Positions 1 through 6,719 of a stretch of DNA of 9,766 bases are shown piece after piece (the first letter of the stretch is position 1; the number at the start of each line of letters is the position of its first letter). Origin of the DNA: Methylococcaceae bacterium (GTDB taxonomy: Bacteria > Pseudomonadota > Gammaproteobacteria > Methylococcales > Methylomonadaceae); NCBI GenBank assembly GCA_947505055.1, contig CANNLO010000158.1, positions 1 to 9,766 on the forward strand. The letters are read 5' to 3'. The position numbers and the translations under genes were made by a program. The notes below the pieces were generated by a model. The model was given only the letters and a program-made list of their open reading frames with translations, had not been told where the DNA came from and did not search any database.

Positions 1-222
1 CATGCCTTTTTCCCACGGAGTGATTGTCAAAGTCCGTGCGTCTTCGACTGCAATATTGGCAACCTGAGATAACGCAGACTCGCTACCGTAGTATGAGACG
101 CTGATTTGATCCAATAAGCTGGGATGAGCCCGGCCTGTTCTTATTTTAGAAAACTCATGTTTTAAAGCATCAATACTTTTGCTCATACGAGTTGATGCAT
201 CTTGTTGGATATCGCTAATCAT
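1..222 (-). CDS. frr: Ribosome recycling factor, N-terminal part (cut by window start)
   Basis: This is the N-terminal 74 codons of ribosome recycling factor, which with EF-G splits the post-termination ribosome into subunits in the cytoplasm. The start reads [20 protein letters not shown], followed by a [13 protein letters not shown] segment and then [16 protein letters not shown], the typical conserved beginning of the family. The usual length is about 185 residues, so roughly 110 residues lie outside the window. The ATG at 222 has a GAGG Shine-Dalgarno at 231-234 with 8-nt spacing, inside the end of pyrH. The start overlaps the pyrH stop by 8 bases (ATGATTAG), which suggests translational coupling. 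It is the last visible gene of the rpsB-tsf-pyrH-frr operon. Confidence 0.97.
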   Translation of the reverse strand, partial: MISDIQQDASTRMSKSIDALKHEFSKIRTGRAHPSLLDQISVSYYGSESALSQVANIAVEDARTLTITPWEKGM

Positions 223-946
223 TATCTGTTCCTCGTTCTATAAGAGATCCTATCTCTTCGCCCATCATTAATCTCATTACCGCACCTTGCTCAAAAATAT
301 TCATGACTCGCATAGGCACATTATTATCTCGGCATAAGACCAATGCCGTTGTATCCATTACATTGAGACGCTGATCGAGCGCTTCATCATAGGTTAAGCG
401 TGGATAAAACTTTGCGTTTTTGTCTTTGTTAGGATCGGCAGAATAAACACCTTTGACTTTAGTTGCCTTAATCATCAATTCTGCATTTATTTCAATTGCC
501 CTTAGACTGGCCGCCGAGTCGGTAGTGAAAAAAGGATTTCCAGTACCTGCAGCGAATATAACAACCCGACCTTTTTCCAGATGTCTGACTGCTCTGCGAC
601 GAATATAATCCTCGCAGACCTGATTGATCTTCAATGCAGACATAACTCTGACCTGCTGTCCATGAGCTTCAAGGGCATCCTGCATGGCCAGGGAGTTTAT
701 GACCGTAGCCAGCATGCCCATTTGGTCACTGGTTACCCTGTCCAATCCTTCTGAAGCCTTTTCCGCACCACGCAATATATTACCGCCGCCGATAACCAAA
801 CCAACTTGAAGACCAGCATCGCATAACTCTTTAATTTCAGTTGCAAGTCGCTTAATAATATCGGCATCAATACTACCACCGGTATCGCTCATTAAGGCTT
901 CACCGCTCAACTTAAGCAAAATTCTCTGGCAAATCATGTTAGTCAT
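215..946 (-). CDS. pyrH: UMP kinase
   Basis: UMP kinase phosphorylates UMP to UDP with ATP in pyrimidine nucleotide synthesis. The bacterial enzyme is a hexamer of the amino-acid-kinase fold. The 243 residues match the family length of about 240. Visible motifs are LKLSGEAL (residues 11-18, phosphate-binding), [10 protein letters not shown] (51-60), DQMGMLAT (75-81), [14 protein letters not shown] (133-146, UMP/active-site loop) and [12 protein letters not shown] (161-172). The chosen ATG at 946 has no clear Shine-Dalgarno; a second ATG three codons later (MICQRILL) is also possible and lacks one too. It lies 55 bases after tsf, with a GC-rich stem in the gap, and overlaps frr by 8 bases. No key residue appears to be missing. 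Confidence 0.97.
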   Translation of the reverse strand: MTNMICQRILLKLSGEALMSDTGGSIDADIIKRLATEIKELCDAGLQVGLVIGGGNILRGAEKASEGLDRVTSDQMGMLATVINSLAMQDALEAHGQQVRVMSALKINQVCEDYIRRRAVRHLEKGRVVIFAAGTGNPFFTTDSAASLRAIEINAELMIKATKVKGVYSADPNKDKNAKFYPRLTYDEALDQRLNVMDTTALVLCRDNNVPMRVMNIFEQGAVMRLMMGEEIGSLIERGTDND

Positions 947-957
947 TTTAATTATCG

Positions 958-997
958 GGGGCTAGTGTTTATTATTTATTCCAAAGGCTAAAGCCCC
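958..997 (-). promoter_or_regulatory. GC-rich stem in the tsf-pyrH gap, just upstream of the pyrH start
   Basis: In the 55-base gap between tsf and pyrH, AGCCCC (992-997) is complementary to GGGGCT (958-963), a 6-bp GC-rich stem with a 28-nt AT-rich loop. In the mRNA it would end about 11 nt before the pyrH ATG, where a Shine-Dalgarno would be expected but none is clear. It has no U-run, so it is not a standard terminator. It could modulate pyrH translation or protect RNA 3' ends. The role is inference only. Confidence 0.35.
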
Positions 998-1001
998 GGA
1001 C

Positions 1002-1892
1002 TTATTGTGTGCCTCTAACTTGCGCCATTACTTCTTCAGCGAAATTTTCTTCTTTCTTCTCTATGCCTTCACCAACTTCCAGGCGGGAAAAGCGAATTAC
1101 ACTGTTTCCTTTTGAAGAAAGCAATTTTGCTACGGTGATTTTATCATCCTTGATAAAAGGTTGACCTAGCAAAGTAATTTCAGCTAAAAACTTACTGATA
1201 CGACCAACAACCATTTTTTCAATAATATCAGCAGGTTTTCCACTTTCGGCAGCTTGTGCGGAGAAAATTTCTTTCTCTTTCTCGATAAGATCTGATGATA
1301 CTTGCTCTTCTGAAACACAGGTCGGTTTGCTTGCAGCGATATGCATTGCAATATCTTTGCCTAATTCGTTATCTGCCTTGGCCAATTCAACGATTACAGC
1401 AATTTTCTTGCCATGCAGGTAACAGGCAGTACCACCGGTGGCAGTCTGGTATTTTTCAAATCTTCTGATAGTAATATTCTCGCCCAACTTGGCAACCAGG
1501 CTGCGGCGAACTTCATCTACAATAGTTCCGTCAGCCAAAGTCATAGCCAGCAATTGCTCTTCTGACTCAGCGTCAGTAATTAGTAAAGCTGCGGTTACAT
1601 TGTTGACGAAGCTGACAAAGTCATCTGCTTTGGCAACAAAATCAGTTTCGCAATTAACGTCGACAATTGCTACTGTTTTGCCATCATCACTTACTTTAGC
1701 GCCAATGATGCCTTCCGCAGCAATACGGCCTGATTTTTTATCAGCTTTCGCCAAGCCGGATTTACGCATATTTTCAATGGCCAGTTCCATGTCGCCATTT
1801 GCTTCAACCAACGCTTTTTTGCATTCCATCATACCGGAAGCCGTTCTTTCACGAAGCTCCTTAACCATTGCTGCACTAATATTGATAGTCAT
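1002..1892 (-). CDS. tsf: Elongation factor Ts
   Basis: EF-Ts is the guanine-nucleotide exchange factor that regenerates EF-Tu-GTP during translation elongation. With the ATG at 1892 the protein has 296 residues and begins MTINISAAMVKELRERTASG, aligning with the family N-terminus (the UBA-like EF-Tu-binding domain, about residues 1-50, ending in ENMRKSG). The exchange motif TDFV is at residues 83-86, inside NCETDFVAKADDF. The core domain follows, with HIAASKPTCVS. The reading frame stays open to a GTG at 1919, which would add nine residues (two of them Met, then NKLEKKK). I prefer 1892 because it matches the family start and has a purine-rich GGAAAAG stretch upstream. It lies about 100 bases after rpsB, separated by a terminator-like hairpin. 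Confidence 0.97.
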   Translation of the reverse strand: MTINISAAMVKELRERTASGMMECKKALVEANGDMELAIENMRKSGLAKADKKSGRIAAEGIIGAKVSDDGKTVAIVDVNCETDFVAKADDFVSFVNNVTAALLITDAESEEQLLAMTLADGTIVDEVRRSLVAKLGENITIRRFEKYQTATGGTACYLHGKKIAVIVELAKADNELGKDIAMHIAASKPTCVSEEQVSSDLIEKEKEIFSAQAAESGKPADIIEKMVVGRISKFLAEITLLGQPFIKDDKITVAKLLSSKGNSVIRFSRLEVGEGIEKKEENFAEEVMAQVRGTQ

Positions 1893-1922
1893 TTTTTTCT
1901 TTTCCAATTTATTCATCACTAT

Positions 1923-1950
1923 AAAAACGCCCCCGTTAGGAGGCGTTTTT
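1923..1950 (-). terminator. Terminator-like hairpin (attenuator) between rpsB and tsf
   Basis: A near-perfect hairpin lies in the rpsB-tsf gap. The arms AAAAACGCC (1923-1931) and GGCGTTTTT (1942-1950) form 9 bp, followed by one C/A mismatch, two more G-C pairs and a four-base loop (1935-1938). Read on the minus strand it is followed by a T-run (GCGTTTTTAT), so it is a good intrinsic terminator; the A/T arms also give a T-run on the plus strand. Because tsf lacks an obvious promoter of its own, it probably acts as a partial terminator that lowers tsf relative to rpsB, as described for the rpsB-tsf spacer of E. coli. Confidence 0.75.
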
Positions 1951-1988
1951 GCCTAAATTTTTAAGCCTTTAAAAAACAAGATTGTATC

Positions 1989-2741
1989 TTATTCAGATAC
2001 TTCTTCTTCAACAAAGTCGTCAACTTTTATATCAGCTTTGGCTGACAAGCCTAAATTGGCTGTTTGAGCTTCCATTACTGCTGCGGAAACGCTTTCGCAA
2101 TAGAGTTTAACGGCACGAATTGAATCATCATTTCCAGGAATAATATAATCAATTTTTTCTGGTGAATTGTTCGAATCTACAATTCCTACAACTGGAATCC
2201 CCAGTTTTGTTGCTTCACTAATTGCATTTTTTTCGTATCCAACGTCCAAAATAAAAATCACGTCTGGAACGCCTTTCATGTCTTTGATTCCACCAAGGCT
2301 ACGCTCCAACTTTTCAAGTTCGCGCTCCATGCCCAGGGCTTCTTTTTTGGCAAAACGTTGATAAAGCGTACCGTCGGCTTTCATCGCTTCCAATTCTTTT
2401 AGGCGATTGATTGATTTTTTGATGGTTTTGAAGTTTGTTAACATGCCGCCTAACCAACGATGGTTTACATAAGGCATGCCGCAACGGGCTGCTTCTTCAG
2501 CAACTACTTTACGAGCTGCTTTCTTGGTGCCAACAAATAAGACTGTGCCTTTGTTTGCCGCCATCTGGCCCAAATAATTCATTGCGTCATTAAACATTGG
2601 AAGCGTTTTTTCCAGATCAATGATATGGATTTTGTTACGTGAACCAAATAGGTAGGTAGCCATTTTCGGGTTCCAATAACGGGTTTGGTGGCCAAAATGG
2701 ACACCCGCTTCAAGCATTTGACGCATAGATACTGCTGACAT
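1989..2741 (-). CDS. rpsB: 30S ribosomal protein S2
   Basis: S2 binds late to the 30S head/body junction and is needed, with S1, for mRNA binding. The 250 residues compare with about 241 in E. coli. Recognisable blocks are [20 protein letters not shown] (residues 6-25), [15 protein letters not shown] (32-46), [10 protein letters not shown] (68-77), [15 protein letters not shown] (92-106), [12 protein letters not shown] (144-155), [11 protein letters not shown] (181-191) and [14 protein letters not shown] (201-214). The tail is short and acidic, ending EEEVSE. The ATG at 2741 has a strong AGGAG Shine-Dalgarno at 2747-2751 with 5-nt spacing. It is the first gene of the operon and is preceded by a long structured leader, consistent with autogenous control by S2. 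Confidence 0.98.
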   Translation of the reverse strand: MSAVSMRQMLEAGVHFGHQTRYWNPKMATYLFGSRNKIHIIDLEKTLPMFNDAMNYLGQMAANKGTVLFVGTKKAARKVVAEEAARCGMPYVNHRWLGGMLTNFKTIKKSINRLKELEAMKADGTLYQRFAKKEALGMERELEKLERSLGGIKDMKGVPDVIFILDVGYEKNAISEATKLGIPVVGIVDSNNSPEKIDYIIPGNDDSIRAVKLYCESVSAAVMEAQTANLGLSAKADIKVDDFVEEEVSE

Positions 2742-2902
2742 GAATTCTCCTAAGATAAATTATCGGAACTGTTGTTCCGAGTTGGGTTACGCCTCCACTT
2801 ATCCCGCCTGGAAACCAGTCGCAATTCAGGCCATTTAATGGAAAATTGCACCAGCACCCTTCCAAACGTGACGATAAGCGTGAGTATTGGTTCAGAAATG
2901 AA
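2742..2902 (-). promoter_or_regulatory. rpsB mRNA leader (t44-type RNA), probable S2 autoregulatory element
   Basis: The roughly 160-nt 5' leader of rpsB occupies the map-rpsB gap, the position of the t44/rpsB leader RNA of enterics. Complementarity seen in the sequence includes a long-range stem of 11 bp with one bulge joining 2873-2884 to 2793-2803. This encloses a hairpin with arms 2821-2826 and 2844-2849 plus the inner pair CCAT/ATGG (2831-2834 with 2838-2841), and a small CTGG/CCAG hairpin (2808-2818). Next to the Shine-Dalgarno is a perfect 7-bp hairpin, 2763-2769 with 2774-2780, loop four. A multi-branched fold this close to the start fits translational feedback by S2. That function is known in E. 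coli and inferred here. Confidence 0.7.
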
Positions 2903-2908
2903 CATCCC

Positions 2909-2937
2909 TTTATACCATAATTACTTTTTTACAACAA
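2909..2937 (-). promoter_or_regulatory. rpsB promoter (extended -10)
   Basis: On the minus strand a TATAAA -10 box (2909-2914) is preceded by TGG (2915-2917), giving an extended -10 (TGnTATAAA). A weak -35, TTGTTG (2932-2937), stands 17 bp upstream. The predicted start near 2902 gives a leader of about 160 nt, close to the length reported for E. coli rpsB. The -35 overlaps the -35 of the divergent map promoter. Confidence 0.7.
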
Positions 2938-2955
2938 GCCAATCTCTGTTAAAAT
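2928..2955 (+). promoter_or_regulatory. map promoter, divergent from and overlapping the rpsB promoter
   Basis: On the plus strand TTTACA (2928-2933) and TAAAAT (2950-2955) are spaced 16 bp apart, and TGT directly before the -10 makes it an extended -10. Transcription would begin near 2962, leaving a leader of about 82 nt before map. Its -35 shares bases 2932-2933 with the rpsB -35 on the other strand, so the two polymerases could hardly bind together. Confidence 0.65.
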
Positions 2956-2961
2956 GAATGG

Positions 2962-3043
2962 ATTACACAGGTACAACAAGCGATACAGATGGCAAAAAAT
3001 GTATCTTTCGCAGTGCCTTAGCCTTTAGCCTTGCACCTGTTTT
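2962..3043 (+). promoter_or_regulatory. Structured map 5' leader without Shine-Dalgarno
   Basis: The predicted 82-nt leader can form an outer stem pairing 2967-2976 with 3031-3040 (9 of 10 positions), whose 3' arm ends three bases before the map ATG. Nested inside is a hairpin GATACA/TGTATC (2982-2987 with 3000-3005, loop 12). The loop bases GGCA (2991-2994) could also pair with TGCC (3014-3017) as a small pseudoknot. No Shine-Dalgarno is visible before the ATG. Control of translation is an inference. Confidence 0.35.
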
Positions 3044-3808
3044 ATGAGCATAATTATTAAAAATGAATCTGAAATTGAAAAAATGCGTATTGCCGGAAAG
3101 TTGGCCGCGGAGGTTTTAGAAATTATTGAACCTTACGTAGTTCCCGGCGTTACAACCGACGAGCTTAATCAAATTTGTCACGATTACATTGTCGACGTGC
3201 AACAAGCTATTCCGGCACCGCTTAACTATCACGGGTTTCCCAAATCAATTTGCACTTCAGTTAATCAACAGATTTGCCATGGCATTCCCAGTGATAAGAA
3301 ATTAAAATCAGGTGATATTGTCAATATCGACATTACCGTTATTAAAGATGAGTATCATGGAGATACCAGTAAAATGTTTTGCGTTGGCGAAGTAAGTCCG
3401 CATGCTAAAAGGTTGGTTAAAATAACCCAGGAAGCCATGTTTTTGGGTATTAACAAAGTCAAGTCTGGTGCCACGCTCGGTGATATTGGTCATGCTATTC
3501 AGAAACATGCTGAAACTAATCGTTATTCGGTAGTTAGAGAATTTTGTGGACACGGCATCGGCAAAACTTTTCACGAAGAACCCCAAGTACTGCATTATGG
3601 CAAAGCGGGAGATGGTGAAGTGCTTGAAGCGGGTATGATATTGACCATCGAACCTATGATTAATCTGGGTAAACGACACATGAAAGTGCTTCCTGATGGT
3701 TGGACAGCTGTTACCAAAGATCGCAGTCTATCTGCTCAATGGGAACATACTATCCTTGTCACCCAAAATGGTTACGAGATCCTGACTTTACGCCAGGAAG
3801 AAATGTAG
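3044..3808 (+). CDS. map: Type I methionine aminopeptidase
   Basis: This enzyme removes the initiator methionine from nascent cytoplasmic proteins after deformylation. The 254 residues begin MSIIIKNESEIEKMRIAGKL, the family start. The dinuclear metal ligands expected from the E. coli enzyme are all present: D96 (NIDITVI), D107 (HGDTSKMF), H170 (CGHGIG), E203 (TIEPM) and E234 (QWEHT). The substrate histidines H79 (ICHGIP) and H177 (TFHEEPQ) are also there. A stop codon at 3026-3028 in the same frame leaves the ATG at 3044 as the natural start, although no Shine-Dalgarno precedes it. It is transcribed away from rpsB and followed 123 bases later by glnD, as in enterics. Confidence 0.98.
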   Translation: MSIIIKNESEIEKMRIAGKLAAEVLEIIEPYVVPGVTTDELNQICHDYIVDVQQAIPAPLNYHGFPKSICTSVNQQICHGIPSDKKLKSGDIVNIDITVIKDEYHGDTSKMFCVGEVSPHAKRLVKITQEAMFLGINKVKSGATLGDIGHAIQKHAETNRYSVVREFCGHGIGKTFHEEPQVLHYGKAGDGEVLEAGMILTIEPMINLGKRHMKVLPDGWTAVTKDRSLSAQWEHTILVTQNGYEILTLRQEEM

Positions 3809-3917
3809 ATTTTGTGAAATGGTGTTTTTACCAATCTGATCAATTTAGTTTTTGAAATAGTGTAATTTCAATCAACATCTTTATGATTCTACTTTTAATC
3901 CGCCTAATGAGTCAGCT

Positions 3918-3934
3918 AAGAGGTTTTCAGGTTG
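3918..3934 (+). promoter_or_regulatory. Shine-Dalgarno and TTG start of glnD
   Basis: AAGAGG (3918-3923) stands 8 bases before a TTG codon (3932-3934). An in-frame stop lies at 3917-3919, so no upstream start exists, and the next Met in frame lies well beyond the nucleotidyltransferase motif. This fixes TTG as the initiation codon of glnD. Confidence 0.8.
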
Positions 3935-6619
3935 AACAAAAATATTAACGCCCTGTCTTGCGAATCAACATCTATTGATTTACCGCCTGTATTTATTGAA
4001 AAATCAATATTTGCACAAACTGATAGTCTGCAACAATTCAAGTTGCTTCTAAAGCAGAAGGACAGTGAGCTCAGATTAAAGTTCAACCCTCATAAATCTG
4101 TTGCCAAGCTTCTTAAAGATAAGTCTGATTTTATCGATAAAATCTTAGGTTGTTGTTGGGAGCATTTCCTCGGTGAATACGCCAGCCAACTTGCACTTTG
4201 TGCTGTGGGTGGCTATGGAAGAAGAGAGCTGTTTCCCTATTCAGATATTGATTTGCTTGTCATATTGGATTCTGAGGATACAGGTCCTTATCAGGAAGCA
4301 TTGGCAAACTTTTTTACCTTTCTTTGGGATATCGGTTTAAAACCGGGGCAAAGTGTACGAACTATCAAACAATGTGTGGAGGCGGCGCTTAGTGATCAAA
4401 CAATAATCACCAGCCTAATGGAAAACCGGCTTCTTACGGGCAACACGCTACTGCATAAAGCTCTTAACAATCAAATTACACCCGATAAAATCTGGTCTTC
4501 AGACATGTTCTTTGCCGCCAAGATGGAAGAGCAACGGCAACGTTATGCCAAATTTCATGACACCGCCTACAATCTCGAACCGAACATCAAAGAAGGGCCG
4601 GGCGGATTGCGCGACAGACAGGTCATCGCTTGGGTATTTAAACGCCATTACAATTCCTCAACTCTTAAAGAGCTCATCAAATACGGTTTCTTGCCTGAAT
4701 CCGAATATTTAGAACTGGTTGCTGCGCTTGAGGTACTCTGGCGAATCCGATATGCGCTCCATTTTTTGACCAATCGCTGTGAAGACCGACTTATTTTTGA
4801 TTATCAACGGGACCTGGCCAGACAATTTGGTTTTAGCGCCGAGCAACAAAAATACAACCAGGATGTCGAGCAGTTCATGCAGTATTATTTTAAAACTGTA
4901 CTTGGACTTGAGCGACTTAATGAAATGTTGTTGCAATTATTCAATGAACGTTTCGTTTCTGAGGACGTCGTACAGAAATCGATACCGCTTAACGAGAAAT
5001 TTGTTGTCATCAATGGGTATCTTGAAGCGATTCACGATGATATATTTGAGCAGTATCCGCTAGCCTTGTTGGAAATTTTTCTGGTATTGGAGCAAAATTC
5101 ATCAATTAAAGGTGTCAGAGCGACAACCATACGTTTGATTAGAAAAAACCTGCATTTGATTGATGATGCCTTTCGCACTAACAAGGCAGCCAACAGACTA
5201 TTTATAGAGTCCTTTCGTCAGCCTCGAGGTATCACTGACCAGTTAAGGCGAATGAATCGATATGGGGTATTGGCTGCCTACATTCCTTGTTTTGGTAATA
5301 TTGTTGCCCGAATGCAGTATGACTTATTTCATATTTACACAGTGGATGAGCATACCCTTTTTGTTATTCGAAATTTGCGTCGCTTTGCCCTGGAAAATCA
5401 CTTTGAGGAACTTCCATTTTGCAATGATATTTTTCAGCTAATCTCAAAGCCTGAAGTTCTATATCTTGCCGGGCTATTCCACGATATTGCAAAGGGCAGA
5501 AATGGTGATCACTCTGTTATTGGTGAAGAATTCGCTAGAGAATTTTGCGTTCAGCATGAGTTATCTCCTCATGATACCAATCTAATTTGTTGGTTGGTCC
5601 GAAATCATCTGGTTATGTCGATGACTGCGCAACGAAAAGATATCAGTGACCCGGATGTCATACATCAATTTGCGCTGACCGTAGGCAGTATCGAATATTT
5701 GAATTACCTGTACCTGCTAACTGTTGCGGATATACGAGCAACAAATCCAGAGCTTTGGAACGCCTGGAAGGATGCGCTGCTTAAAGAGCTTTATTCTGTT
5801 ACTCATAGTGCTTTACATAGAGGTTTGCAAAATCCTGTAGCCTTGGCAGACCGCTTGATCGAAAACAAAAAAGAAGCAAAAGACGAGCTGATTAAGCTTG
5901 GTATTTCCGAACCTGTCATTCTTAAATCTTGGCAACATACGGAAGATGATTATTTTTTAAGGTATTCAGCTGACGAAATTGCCTGGCATACAATTGCCAT
6001 AGCCTCTTCCAAGGAAGACGAGCTACCCTTGGTGTTGTTACGTCCGCAAACTCAAAGAGGCAGTGCGGAAGTTTTCGTTTACACCAAAAATGAGGAAGCC
6101 ATTTTTTCGCTAAGTACTGCTACCCTTGACCAGTTGGGTCTTACCATTCTCGATGCGCGAATCATGACTACGACTGATGACTATGTGCTTAATAGTTTTC
6201 TTGTTCTTGAGCAATCGGGTGATCCAATTAATGAGCTGTTTAGAGAAGTGCATATTTGCAATCTTCTTCGGAGCAATTTACTGCATCGACAAGTCAAAAA
6301 GCACAAAAACATCCACCGTCAATCGCGGCAAGCCAAACATTTTCCGATACCTACCAGTATCCAATTTCATGCAGACCCATTAAACAGACATACAATTATT
6401 GAACTCATCACTACAGATCATGCCGGGCTTTTATCAAAAATTGGTCGCGCCTTTATAAAAAAAGATATTCATTTGCATAGCGCCAAAATTACCACGATAG
6501 GAAGTCGGGCTGAAGACATGTTTTATATTACAGACAACCAGTCCCGCCCTATTACGGATGTTTTAAGGCAGGAGCAAATACGCGAGGAAATATTGAAGAA
6601 CTTAGGTACATTAGGTTAG
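3932..6619 (+). CDS. glnD: Bifunctional PII uridylyltransferase / uridylyl-removing enzyme
   Basis: GlnD senses glutamine and adds UMP to, or removes it from, PII proteins (GlnB/GlnK), so controlling glutamine synthetase and nitrogen-related transcription. The 895 residues match the usual length of about 890. In order: the nucleotidyltransferase domain with GGYGRRELFPYSDIDLLV (93-110; catalytic D105 and D107), the helical linker with PNIKEGPGGLRD, the HD hydrolase domain with AGLFHDIAKG (H517, D518), and two C-terminal ACT domains (about 712-790 and 819-893), the second containing TTDHAGLLSKIGRAF. All activities therefore look intact. It starts with TTG behind a good Shine-Dalgarno. It lies 123 bases after map, with no convincing promoter between, so it may be cotranscribed with map. 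Confidence 0.97.
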   Translation: MNKNINALSCESTSIDLPPVFIEKSIFAQTDSLQQFKLLLKQKDSELRLKFNPHKSVAKLLKDKSDFIDKILGCCWEHFLGEYASQLALCAVGGYGRRELFPYSDIDLLVILDSEDTGPYQEALANFFTFLWDIGLKPGQSVRTIKQCVEAALSDQTIITSLMENRLLTGNTLLHKALNNQITPDKIWSSDMFFAAKMEEQRQRYAKFHDTAYNLEPNIKEGPGGLRDRQVIAWVFKRHYNSSTLKELIKYGFLPESEYLELVAALEVLWRIRYALHFLTNRCEDRLIFDYQRDLARQFGFSAEQQKYNQDVEQFMQYYFKTVLGLERLNEMLLQLFNERFVSEDVVQKSIPLNEKFVVINGYLEAIHDDIFEQYPLALLEIFLVLEQNSSIKGVRATTIRLIRKNLHLIDDAFRTNKAANRLFIESFRQPRGITDQLRRMNRYGVLAAYIPCFGNIVARMQYDLFHIYTVDEHTLFVIRNLRRFALENHFEELPFCNDIFQLISKPEVLYLAGLFHDIAKGRNGDHSVIGEEFAREFCVQHELSPHDTNLICWLVRNHLVMSMTAQRKDISDPDVIHQFALTVGSIEYLNYLYLLTVADIRATNPELWNAWKDALLKELYSVTHSALHRGLQNPVALADRLIENKKEAKDELIKLGISEPVILKSWQHTEDDYFLRYSADEIAWHTIAIASSKEDELPLVLLRPQTQRGSAEVFVYTKNEEAIFSLSTATLDQLGLTILDARIMTTTDDYVLNSFLVLEQSGDPINELFREVHICNLLRSNLLHRQVKKHKNIHRQSRQAKHFPIPTSIQFHADPLNRHTIIELITTDHAGLLSKIGRAFIKKDIHLHSAKITTIGSRAEDMFYITDNQSRPITDVLRQEQIREEILKNLGTLG

Positions 6620-6719
6620 CGAAAAATTTGTCGACAGCTAATTTTGGAAATCTCCAGTCTGTTTTTTTACACAGAATAAATCTAGCACTTCATGCCGAAG
6701 TACCTTGGTTTTAGTGAAG

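Noticed and set aside
1438..1956. Plus-strand open frame of 172 codons opposite tsf
   Set aside because: It is antisense to a certain tsf gene, has a low-complexity Ser/Leu-rich composition, no Shine-Dalgarno and no recognisable domain.
2772..2957. Plus-strand open frame of 61 codons in the rpsB-map gap
   Set aside because: It lies opposite the structured rpsB leader and promoter, which explain the stretch; no ribosome site or family likeness is visible.
3308..3679. Minus-strand open frame of 123 codons opposite map
   Set aside because: It is a shadow of map, whose catalytic residues account for the constraint on this sequence.
3852..3871. Inverted repeat TTGAAAT/ATTTCAA between map and glnD
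   Set aside because: A purely AT stem apart from one G-C pair with no following U-run; too weak to call a terminator or operator.
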